DNA of 64,000 bases from Candidatus Poribacteria bacterium. GTDB lineage: Bacteria; Poribacteria; WGA-4E; JAJDTR01. Numbering within the stretch: position 1 is the stretch's first letter; every line of letters starts with the position of its first letter. Below are positions 17,402-26,071 of this stretch, one piece after another. The position numbers and the translations under genes were made by a program. The notes beneath the pieces were generated by a model that worked only from the letters and a program-made list of their open reading frames with translations, was not told the origin of the DNA and searched no databases. The stretch is taken from contig JAPPIK010000024.1 in NCBI GenBank assembly GCA_028820655.1, forward strand, positions 62,001 to 126,000, given 5' to 3'.

Positions 17402-20236
17402 ATGGAATCAGAAAATAAACCGATTGAAACATTATATCTTATCGACGGACACGCTCAGATCTTTCGCGCTTACTACGCCATTCGCGGTGGGCTGCGCAGC
17501 CCGGCGGGGGAACCGACGCATGCCGTCTTCGGCTTTACCGGCATGTTGATTAAGCTGCTATCCGAACTTCGTCCTCAATATGTCGTGGCGGCGATGGATA
17601 TGCCGGGACGTACGTTTCGCGACGAGCTTTATGACGAATACAAGGGAACGCGCGAAGCCACTCCCGACGACTTAATCTCACAAATACCGCGAATCACTCA
17701 GGTGCTAGAGAACTTCGCCATCCCAGTGGTCGGCGTAGAGGGGCTGGAAGCGGACGACGTTATCGCCACCATTACCCAGCGTGTGCTTGATGACCCCTCG
17801 TGCAATGATGTGCACATACGCATCATCTCCAAGGACAAAGACCTTGAGCAGCTTCTGGGCGAACGTGTGACGATGTTCGATATCCATACGGACAAGACCA
17901 TCGACGCGGCGTCGCTGCGGGAGGACAAGGGAATCACACCGGAACAAGTGATTGACCTGCTGGCGTTGATGGGCGATACCGTTGACAACGTGCCCGGTGT
18001 TGATGGAGTCGGACCGAAGACCGCCGCCAAGCTGATTCAGGACTTTGAATCAATCGACGGCATCTTTGCCAACATCGACAAAATCAAAGGCAAACGCCGC
18101 GAAAACTTGGAGAAGGCGCAGGCTCACCTGCCCCTGTCGCGCACGCTTGTGACACTGAAACGCGACGCCGATTTCCCGTTTTCGCTTGAGCAAGCGCGAG
18201 TCAACCCGATTGAGCTACAGAAAATCCTGCCGCTGTTTCAGGAATTGGGCTTTAACCGCTTTCAGCGCGAGGTGGAGCAACTTGCCGGCGGCGCCGAAGT
18301 CGCGTCCGCTCCCAAGACCGGCGAACGCGAGACAAGAGGGGAGCGAGTCGCCGTTCTTGAGGAGCAAACGTCGGCGATTCTGGAAAAAGGCGAATACGAG
18401 ACTGCGGACAGCGGCGACTATAGGGCAATCACGACAGCCGAGCAGTTGGAATCGCTCGCAGTCACCCTCCGTGAACAGCAGATTATCAGCGTTGATACCG
18501 AAACCACCAGCTTGGCGCGGGATGCAGCGCTTTGCGGGTTGAGTTTCGCATGGCAACCCGGTCACAGCGTGTACGTGCCCGTGCGCTCGCCGAATCCCGG
18601 CGACCACCTCGACACTGAAACCGTCCTCACCGCTTTGGGCCCCATCCTGTCGGATAACAATCTGCACAAATGCGGTCACAATCTGAAGTTTGACGCACAA
18701 GTGTTGCTTCGAAACGGCGTAAAACTGGGCGGCGTGGTATTCGACTCGATGCTTGCCAGCCTGCTAATCGATCCGGAGCAGCCGGGCCATCGTCTTGACA
18801 CCGTCGCCTTGCTGCACCTGAACTACAAGATGATCCCGCTTTCCGACCTGATCGGCGAGGGAGATAACGAGACCAGTATCGACACGGTCCCGTTAGCGCA
18901 AGTGACGAGCTATGCGTCGGAAGACACCGACATCGTATTGCGCCTTTATCATCACCTCCTGCCAAAGTTGGAGGAGATGGGCATGACCGCTCTCGTAAGG
19001 GACATCGAATCGCCTCTCGCACCCGTCATCGCGGAAATCGAGTTTAATGGCATCGTCTGCGACCCAGAGGAGTTGAAGCGTCAAGGCGAGGTCATAAACG
19101 AGCGTATCGACGCTCTGCGGGGTGAGATATGGGAGCTTGCGGGCGGTGAATTCCATATTGAGTCCACGCACCAACTCGGGGATGTTCTCTTCAACAAACT
19201 CGGTTTTGAGCCCGTGAAGAAGACGAAGAGCGGTAGATATGGAACGGACGTGACCGTCTTGGAGCGGTTAGCGGGGAAGGAGGATGCGAACAATCCGCCC
19301 ACGGCGGTGCCGCGCCTCATTATCGAATATCGCCAACTCACGAAATTGGCGAGCACCTACCTAGGACAACTGGCGAGCGCCGTTAACAAGGACACCGGGC
19401 GGATTCATGCGACATTTCACCAACTCACCACAGCGACCGGACGGCTGGCATCTCATGGACCAAACCTTCAGAATATCCCGGTGCGGACGGAGGTGGGACG
19501 GCAAATTCGCAAAGCTTTCAAGGCACCCGAGGATTGCAAGTTGATTTGCGCGGACTATTCGCAAATCGAACTTCGACTACTGGCGCATTTCAGCGAGGAC
19601 CCCAATCTGGTCGAGGTCTTTGAGCAGGGACTGGACATCCACACCTCCGTAGCTTCGCAGGTGCACGGCGTCCCCGTCGAAGACGTGACTCGGGAGCAAC
19701 GCGACCAAGCAAAGACTATCAACTTCGGAATTATCTACGGGATTTCCGCGTTCGGGCTTTCCCAACGGATTAAGGGCATGGACGTGAAAACCGCGGGGGC
19801 GCTAATCAACGACTACAAGGAACGCTTCCCGGGTATCGACGCTTTCTTGAACCGGTGTATCCAACACGCTTTGGAACACGGCTACGTTACCACGATCACC
19901 GGAAGACGGCGCGCCATTCCGGAGATTCAGTCGCCGAACCGGGTCCGACAGAGTCAAGGCGAGCGGTTGGCGTTCAACACCGTGGTTCAGGGGAGCGCGG
20001 CAGACTTAATCAAGGCGGCGATGGTCAATGTACACAACCGGATTGACCGGGACGGTTTGCAGATGAAGCTGTTGCTTCAAATCCACGACGAGTTAGTCTA
20101 CGAAACCCCGGATGCGCTCGCCGACGATTACGCCGCTGTCGTGCGCGACGAGATGGAGCATGCGATGGACTTGAGGGTGCCTCTTCTCACCGATGTGGGT
20201 ATTGGTGACAACTGGATGTCCGCCAAGACTGCGTAG
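17402..20236 (+). CDS. polA: DNA polymerase I
   Basis: A 944-aa family A polymerase with all three domains. The N-terminal 5' nuclease begins LYLIDGHAQIFRAYYA. The 3'-5' proofreading domain is active by sequence (D365 and E367 in VDTETTS, then HNLKFD and YASEDTD). The polymerase has motif A DYSQIELR (D718), motif B with NFGIIYG, and motif C QIHDEL (D896). The O-helix carries Phe rather than Tyr, as in E. coli. It fills gaps and removes RNA primers in repair and replication. The start follows AGAGGGAGACC. Confidence 0.98.
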   Translation: MESENKPIETLYLIDGHAQIFRAYYAIRGGLRSPAGEPTHAVFGFTGMLIKLLSELRPQYVVAAMDMPGRTFRDELYDEYKGTREATPDDLISQIPRITQVLENFAIPVVGVEGLEADDVIATITQRVLDDPSCNDVHIRIISKDKDLEQLLGERVTMFDIHTDKTIDAASLREDKGITPEQVIDLLALMGDTVDNVPGVDGVGPKTAAKLIQDFESIDGIFANIDKIKGKRRENLEKAQAHLPLSRTLVTLKRDADFPFSLEQARVNPIELQKILPLFQELGFNRFQREVEQLAGGAEVASAPKTGERETRGERVAVLEEQTSAILEKGEYETADSGDYRAITTAEQLESLAVTLREQQIISVDTETTSLARDAALCGLSFAWQPGHSVYVPVRSPNPGDHLDTETVLTALGPILSDNNLHKCGHNLKFDAQVLLRNGVKLGGVVFDSMLASLLIDPEQPGHRLDTVALLHLNYKMIPLSDLIGEGDNETSIDTVPLAQVTSYASEDTDIVLRLYHHLLPKLEEMGMTALVRDIESPLAPVIAEIEFNGIVCDPEELKRQGEVINERIDALRGEIWELAGGEFHIESTHQLGDVLFNKLGFEPVKKTKSGRYGTDVTVLERLAGKEDANNPPTAVPRLIIEYRQLTKLASTYLGQLASAVNKDTGRIHATFHQLTTATGRLASHGPNLQNIPVRTEVGRQIRKAFKAPEDCKLICADYSQIELRLLAHFSEDPNLVEVFEQGLDIHTSVASQVHGVPVEDVTREQRDQAKTINFGIIYGISAFGLSQRIKGMDVKTAGALINDYKERFPGIDAFLNRCIQHALEHGYVTTITGRRRAIPEIQSPNRVRQSQGERLAFNTVVQGSAADLIKAAMVNVHNRIDRDGLQMKLLLQIHDELVYETPDALADDYAAVVRDEMEHAMDLRVPLLTDVGIGDNWMSAKTA

Positions 20237-20300
20237 GATCCTGTTTGCAGAGTAAATTTGATCGTTCGCTATTCACTCGCTTGATCATCGCCCCTACGAC

Positions 20301-20363
20301 GACACACCGCCGAACAGACATGTCAATGAATCCTAGTCGGCTTCAATGGGGCGGCGGTGTGTC
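20301..20363. repeat. 12-bp perfect inverted repeat at the polA convergent junction
   Basis: GACACACCGCCG (20301-20312) pairs with CGGCGGTGTGTC (20352-20363), the latter inside the 3' end of the convergent gene. The 39-nt loop and lack of a T-run make it a poor terminator, but it may still separate the two converging transcripts. A fragment of the CGCTATTCACTCGCTTGATC repeat lies at about 20267-20287. Confidence 0.5.
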
Positions 20364-21026
20364 TCGTTTTCTTCGCGCCAAGTTCTCCCAAATTTCGTCA
20401 TTCTCGACATAGCGTTTCAGCTTGGCTTTGGGGTCGTCAAAAATCGGTGATCCATGTCCGAAACAGATGAAATCATATGAGTAGTTCAACAGTTGCGAGA
20501 TTGAACTCCGCGCCTTCTCAAAATCCGCAATAAAATGGGGTGCATAGATTCCCAAATCCCCATCGGCGATGCCCGCGTCTTTCCTGCCGCCGGAAAGCAT
20601 ATCGCCGATGATTAACCCGCCGCCAAACTCGCGCACCAGCAGAACGGTCTCTGGAAAATAGACATCCGGAACGTAAATCGGGTCGATAAAATCCCACAAT
20701 CGTCCACCGTGGACAAACGTCCCGTCAATGGACACTTCGTACCTGTCGAGTTCAACCTCATTCGCCCAGATCTCGCACCCCCAGCGTTGTTTGAGCAGTT
20801 CCGATTCACGGAGATGAAACTCACAGGTCAGAAGGATGTGCGTGGGAATCCGAATCTGCTCAATCTCTCGCGCCTCATCGGAGGCCACCGGCAGCGGGTC
20901 GATCAAGACTACGACATCGTCATTCGGAACATCTATCAGGAAGCTGTTCCACGGGTACGCCTCATGTCTCGCCTCTCCGTGAATTTCTGACCAGCAGTAG
21001 ATATGGGGAGTAACCTGCCGTGGCAT
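20343..21026 (-). CDS. Metallo-beta-lactamase-fold protein with degenerate metal site
   Basis: A 227-aa protein with the overall MBL-fold pattern (NSFLIDVP, VVVLIDPLP, FGGGLIIGDML, FGHGSPIF). The HxHxDH motif that binds the metals is replaced by TCEFHLRES (67-75): only one His (H71) remains. FGHG near residue 195 is kept. It probably no longer hydrolyses substrates by a dinuclear site, or binds one metal differently. It is convergent with polA. Confidence 0.8.
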   Translation of the reverse strand: MPRQVTPHIYCWSEIHGEARHEAYPWNSFLIDVPNDDVVVLIDPLPVASDEAREIEQIRIPTHILLTCEFHLRESELLKQRWGCEIWANEVELDRYEVSIDGTFVHGGRLWDFIDPIYVPDVYFPETVLLVREFGGGLIIGDMLSGGRKDAGIADGDLGIYAPHFIADFEKARSSISQLLNYSYDFICFGHGSPIFDDPKAKLKRYVENDEIWENLARRKRDTPPPH

Positions 21027-21085
21027 CGAATGACCTTCTTTAGGAGCGCATTCTTTCTAAATATGTATAAGGTGAGGATTTACGT

Positions 21086-23086
21086 CTATTGAAAGGGCAC
21101 CGGGATTCGATCTCCATGCCAAGGGAAGGCATAGCTTGGTTGATTCGCAAAGCGCTTCATGCCGATGTCTAGGCGGATACTCGTCGCCGGGGGAAGTTGA
21201 ACCGCGAAATACTTGCCATTGATCGACGCAACTTTGTCAACCGGTTCTCTTTCTTCCCGCATCCATGAGTACGGATTTTTCTCCAACCCCTTCTGGCTTA
21301 CTTCTTTGAAGCGCACATCCGTAAACTGGTGTTCGCCGAATGCCCCTGCCCCCACAATCAAGTTGCGAGTTTCAGTTGTGTTTAGATTCACCAGTTGAAC
21401 GCCTGTTGCGTCAGATGCCAATCTGTCCACGAGAGCAGTTACATCGCGCGGCAAACCCGGCCTCTCCCGATCCGGATCGAAGTAGCGCACACTAGCACGC
21501 AGGAGTCCGCCGTTATAAACCGACTGCGGGGCACCCAACATGACTTGCGTCAGCCCCTTCGTGAAAACGGGGTTGTAGGCATACGCATTTTCGGCGATGA
21601 GTGTCGCAAGATCACGAGTATCGCGCCGGATATGCTCAGACGCCGAAAGCGCCATGCGATACTCGGATCGCAATATCTGCTCGGGCCATTCCGGATTGCG
21701 ACCGTCATAGTAATTGAAACGCGCCATGTTCTGATGGCCGTCCCGCAACTGGACATTTTTTTCTGCCGAATCCTCCACTTGATTCCAATCGCGTTCGATG
21801 TCGCCCGCGCGTATCCTTGCGAACAGTTCGTAATCCTCGGTAGACATCGAGGCGTGGTACAAATGAGCAATCTCAAGTATCCGCATCGGTTGATAACTGT
21901 CCCAGCCATCGGGGCCGTACCGGGCAGGCGTGAGAAGTTGCCCATCTTCACGGGTGATTGAGTTTTCTAACAGTAGGTTAATCTGGGAACGCAGGAGGTC
22001 GAGATAGCCAAAGTCTCCGGTAAGCAGCAACGCACATTCAACCGCAGTGATGAGACCGTGAAACATGATGTTGAGCCCTTGGTAGTGATTCCATCCGTAC
22101 AGTCCACCCCACCACTGTCCGTGCCGATTTTCTCCAATCTTGCCCGTCGGACCAACGTTATCCGGCAGAATCCCGTTGTTCTCCCGCGTTCGTTCCATCC
22201 AAGCTTCCGTGTAGTCTAGCACCCATTTTTTGTACTTCTCATCACTCGTGTAGAGAAAGGCGTTGGTCACCAGTCCGACGGCAGCCAGATTGTTGGACGA
22301 GTCGCTATTGAGGACGATTTTGTCGAACAGAGCTATAATCTCGTCCGCACGCGCCGGATTCTCCCACCAACCATCTTCCAATTCCTTCACAACGGGATAA
22401 AGGCTTGCTCGCACGCCCATGGGTTTTGGAATCCACGGATCCTGCAGGGCGGGATGTCCGCCCTGCAGATACCCCATAGTCTGGTGCAGCGTCGCGCTGT
22501 GCCATGGGCCCCCGCCGGTTTGCGACGGGGAACGGAGGATTTTATATTTTTTATCGTAATTCGGTGCATGCGCATCCTCGCCGATGTACCATCCCGCAAA
22601 CTGCTTCGCGCGCCGCACGTTTTCCGAGACCGTCGGACAGGCGAGTCCGAAATCGTAGAACGCCATGTTACCTTCGCCTTTGTGATGCCATTCCGCATCC
22701 CCGGGATGCGCCAAACTATAGTATTCCCGGTAAGCGCTCTGCGTGAACCGAGGGTGTTTCCGGTGAACAATTCCTTCGTCACTGATACGGGTTGACGCGT
22801 TCCATGCCGTTAAAGCCATATCCAGTAAGCTCTCATCCGCACCCATTGCGTAGAAAAGCCCCCAGTTGTAACACCTCTCATAAAGGTCATCGAGATCATC
22901 GGAATACAGAAATGCGCCGCCCGGTTCAGTGTGCTTTTTAATCATAAGCGGAGCGGCTTCTTCCATGAGGTTTATCAACTGACGCTCAAGGAGCGCCCAT
23001 GCGGGGGGCGCGGTGATTTCGGTTGCTTTGATTGTCGTTAGTCCGGGAATAGAGACGGGATTCACTGATGCATTTGCCGATGCCAT
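21086..23086 (-). CDS. Large uncharacterised protein, (alpha/alpha)-barrel-like, paralogue 1
   Basis: A 666-aa protein, clearly homologous along its length to the next gene (23701-25641). Conserved stretches include ALLERxLI near the N-terminus, NVRRAKxFAGxYxGED, DYTEAWMERTR, LPDNVGPTGKIG, GQWWGGLYGW and a Phe/Pro-rich end (PSYAFPWHG). Alternating Trp-, Tyr- and Gly-rich helices recall six-hairpin glycosidase-like barrels, but I cannot assign catalytic residues. No signal peptide or membrane segment is seen. Function unknown; carbohydrate processing is a guess. Confidence 0.8.
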   Translation of the reverse strand: MASANASVNPVSIPGLTTIKATEITAPPAWALLERQLINLMEEAAPLMIKKHTEPGGAFLYSDDLDDLYERCYNWGLFYAMGADESLLDMALTAWNASTRISDEGIVHRKHPRFTQSAYREYYSLAHPGDAEWHHKGEGNMAFYDFGLACPTVSENVRRAKQFAGWYIGEDAHAPNYDKKYKILRSPSQTGGGPWHSATLHQTMGYLQGGHPALQDPWIPKPMGVRASLYPVVKELEDGWWENPARADEIIALFDKIVLNSDSSNNLAAVGLVTNAFLYTSDEKYKKWVLDYTEAWMERTRENNGILPDNVGPTGKIGENRHGQWWGGLYGWNHYQGLNIMFHGLITAVECALLLTGDFGYLDLLRSQINLLLENSITREDGQLLTPARYGPDGWDSYQPMRILEIAHLYHASMSTEDYELFARIRAGDIERDWNQVEDSAEKNVQLRDGHQNMARFNYYDGRNPEWPEQILRSEYRMALSASEHIRRDTRDLATLIAENAYAYNPVFTKGLTQVMLGAPQSVYNGGLLRASVRYFDPDRERPGLPRDVTALVDRLASDATGVQLVNLNTTETRNLIVGAGAFGEHQFTDVRFKEVSQKGLEKNPYSWMREEREPVDKVASINGKYFAVQLPPATSIRLDIGMKRFANQPSYAFPWHGDRIPVPFQ

Positions 23087-23700
23087 GATTTCTGACTCCG
23101 TGTATTATGTTAGAACCTGATTGAATAGTCATTTCGAGTAGAATCATGCGTATCGAAACCGAGTTTTTTCCTCAAAACTTGGTTTCTTTCAACCACAACT
23201 CTGTGGGTTGCGCAGTGCGCGCCGTACAAACGGGACTTTTCAAACAGGATCTTAGGTTAGGTACGATGAAGGGATTGAACCTGTAGGGCAGTGTTTAGCT
23301 CTGCTTTGGAGGTCTGATTCAAGAGCGAGTTTCGTTTCTATAGTCATTTTAACTAAGGATTATACATTTAGGACTAGACAGTTCGCTCTGTAGTAACACT
23401 GTTCGCTCCGCATCTTTTATGGGAGCGAGTTTGCGCGCGATAGGAGGTCGCGATTCGGAGATCGCTCCTACAATCGATTGGATGCCTCACCGTGAAAGTC
23501 CTAAATGAATTTCATTTCCACACTTAACTCTGAAGAGCTTTGAACTAAAGCCCGTAAAACTGGAACCGTGCAAACTTGCCGGACGTGGGATGCATTGCGC
23601 TACTACAACCAATCGCAAGACGGAGCGACAGGAAATAGGCGCTCTGTTGGCGATTCACGTATCACGTTTCAAGCCTTTTTCCGACCTTCGGATCTTCTGC
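23087..23700. repeat. Gene-free interval with two hairpin repeats
   Basis: No gene is credible here. GAAACC...GGTTTC (23155-23186) is an A/T-rich hairpin also found at 56655-56686. AGGTCGCGATTCGGAGATCGCTCCTAC (23445-23471) is a dispersed element also found near 49840, 54426 and 60307. Confidence 0.7.
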
Positions 23701-25641
23701 TCACTTGCCTCCGTGCCAAGGGAAGGCATAGCTTGGTTGATTCACGAATCGTTTCATGCCCACATCCAAGCGGATACTCGCCGAGGGCGGAAGTTCCACC
23801 GCAAAATGTTTCGCATTAACAGGCACGTTTCGCTTTGCCGGTCCGGTGCCTGGCTTTGACTCATCGGAATTCGCTTCCTCGAATTGGACCTGAGTGAACT
23901 GGTGTTCTCCGAAAGCGCCTGCCTGGACGATGAGGTTTCGAGACTCGGTTCTGTTGAGATTTACAAGCTGGATCCCGGTTTCATTGGGTTCGACTTTATC
24001 AACTAGCGCCGCCACATCTTTAGGTAGACCGGCTCGGGCGTTCACCGGATCGAAGTAGCGTACCTGCGCACGCAGCAAGCCGCCGTTGTAGACGGGTTGC
24101 GGCGACCCCATGGTTACCTGCGTCAGTCCTTTGGTGACAACCGGATTTGGCGGCCACAGGTTTTCGGCAATGATCTGAGAAACATTACGGGCATCGCCCT
24201 GCATGAACCGGAACATTCCCAGGATGTATTCATACTCCGCCTGTAACCGCCTTTCTGGCCAATCGGGGTTTTTGCCATCATAGTATTGAAACCGCGCTTC
24301 CAAACTTCCACTGCTCCGATCTCCAGCCACGTCAATCGCATTCCAATCGTTTTCCCTTTCTCCCTCGCGCAACCTTAGGATTAACTCATAGTCTCTCGTA
24401 TCCATCGAAGCGTGATATACGCGCGCCAACCACTGGATACCTCTCGGCTGGAATCCCTCCCAGCCATCAGGCGTGATTCGCGTGGGTACAAGCAGTTGAC
24501 CATCCTCACGCGTCTTTGCCATGCTTAGCAAGAACTCTATCTGCGATCTTATCAACTCGAGATAGCCGTAATCGCCGGTAAGTAACAGGGCACATTCTGC
24601 CGCGATGGTCGCCGCAAGGAACGCATTACGCGCGGAGTTCCGACTGTTCCAACCGTACAACCCGCCCCACCATTGCCCTGCCCGCTGCTCGCCGATCTTC
24701 CCGGTGGGTCCCACGTTATCCGGTATGATTCCACCGTTATCCCGCGTCCGTTCCATCCAGGCTTCCGTATAATCCAAAACCCACTGTTTGTATTTTTGCT
24801 CTCCGGTATAGAGATAGGCGTTGGTGACAAGACCGGTTGCTGCAAGATTGTCGGGTACATCGCCGTTCAGTACCACGTTATCGAAGATTTTCAGAATCTC
24901 TCCGGCGCGCGCCGGATCCTCGAACCAGTTGTCCTTCAAATCTACCACAACGGGATGTAGATTCGAACGCTGCGCATGTCCCCTCGCCACGCCATCCGGA
25001 TAATACACAGGGTCGAGCATGAATTTCACCATGTCAAGGTCGGCATGGAAACGGGGACCGACGCCGCCGTGAAATGGGGAGCGAATGATTCTGTAGGTTG
25101 GGTCATAATTCGGGGCTTCCGGATCCTCGCCCATGTACATACCCGCGAACCGTTTGGCTCGTCGGATGTTTTCGGGATTGGTGGGGTCTGCCAAGCCGAA
25201 ACAGTAAAACGACTGATTGCCTTCACCCATGTGAAACCAGTCGGCAGGACCATTGAGATTGTAGTATTCGTTGTGGAGTTGCACCCGGAAGTTCGGATGT
25301 ACGGGATCGTCGTCCCGACGCACGACGCTATCATCATAGAATCGGGTAATGGCATTCCATTCACGGAGCCCGGTTTCAAGTACCCGTTCATCAGCGCCGA
25401 TAGCATAGAGCAACCCTTTGTAGGAATGTGCTTCGTATGTGTCGTCCACGTCGTCTACTCTGTACGGCGTACCGTCCGGACGCGCATATTTCTTTGCCGC
25501 TAGATCGACAGCCGCCTCCATAATTCTTATAAGTTCACGCTCCAAGAGCGCCCATCCGGGTGGGGGTGAAACCCGTGTCGCCTTGATATGCGTCAATTCA
25601 GACATGGTGACCGCATTTCCCGATGTGTTAGCGGCTGTCAT
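23701..25641 (-). CDS. Large uncharacterised protein, (alpha/alpha)-barrel-like, paralogue 2
   Basis: A 646-aa paralogue of the 21086-23086 product, sharing the same landmark motifs in order (WALLERELI, NIRRAKRFAGMYMGED, DYTEAWMERTR, IPDNVGPTGKIG, GQWWGGLYGW, NQPSYAFPWHG). The two genes face the same way with a 614-nt gap full of repeats, so they arose by duplication but may be transcribed separately. Divergence is considerable, pointing to an old duplication and perhaps different substrates. Function not recognised. Confidence 0.8.
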   Translation of the reverse strand: MTAANTSGNAVTMSELTHIKATRVSPPPGWALLERELIRIMEAAVDLAAKKYARPDGTPYRVDDVDDTYEAHSYKGLLYAIGADERVLETGLREWNAITRFYDDSVVRRDDDPVHPNFRVQLHNEYYNLNGPADWFHMGEGNQSFYCFGLADPTNPENIRRAKRFAGMYMGEDPEAPNYDPTYRIIRSPFHGGVGPRFHADLDMVKFMLDPVYYPDGVARGHAQRSNLHPVVVDLKDNWFEDPARAGEILKIFDNVVLNGDVPDNLAATGLVTNAYLYTGEQKYKQWVLDYTEAWMERTRDNGGIIPDNVGPTGKIGEQRAGQWWGGLYGWNSRNSARNAFLAATIAAECALLLTGDYGYLELIRSQIEFLLSMAKTREDGQLLVPTRITPDGWEGFQPRGIQWLARVYHASMDTRDYELILRLREGERENDWNAIDVAGDRSSGSLEARFQYYDGKNPDWPERRLQAEYEYILGMFRFMQGDARNVSQIIAENLWPPNPVVTKGLTQVTMGSPQPVYNGGLLRAQVRYFDPVNARAGLPKDVAALVDKVEPNETGIQLVNLNRTESRNLIVQAGAFGEHQFTQVQFEEANSDESKPGTGPAKRNVPVNAKHFAVELPPSASIRLDVGMKRFVNQPSYAFPWHGGK

Positions 25642-26071
25642 AGCCCGACCTCCAGAGTTCGCAGATAGAAATTTCGCGGGGTTTCAAACTTCCTTGACGC
25701 GATTGCTTTCGGCACGGGGTCATTTGCGGGGATGTTTATGTGGGTGAGACGTAAATGCGTAGAGCTTGTATTTCTGCCGCGGATTCACGATGAATTTCCA
25801 TTATCGCATAGAACGGCTGATCACGCAATAGCTAATCTTCATGACCTAAGGGGAAGTGAGCTTGAGAAAGGGTTATAGATTACAGGGGAGGATGGCAATG
25901 TCTATTGATAGGCTATTAGTGCGACGAAGTATTGGGATTCTCTCAGATTTCGGAGACATCAAGCAAATCGAGAATTCTACCTGCTATTCAAATTCTCGGC
26001 TTTTTCGGGGTGGTTTTGTTCAACAGTATTGTCTATCAACCACCCTCCACAATCGCGATCTCCTCATCGGT
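25642..26071. other. Intergenic interval, nothing recognised
   Basis: Both strands were inspected; short frames exist but none has a ribosome site, family resemblance or good composition. No strong hairpin was seen. Confidence 0.5.
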
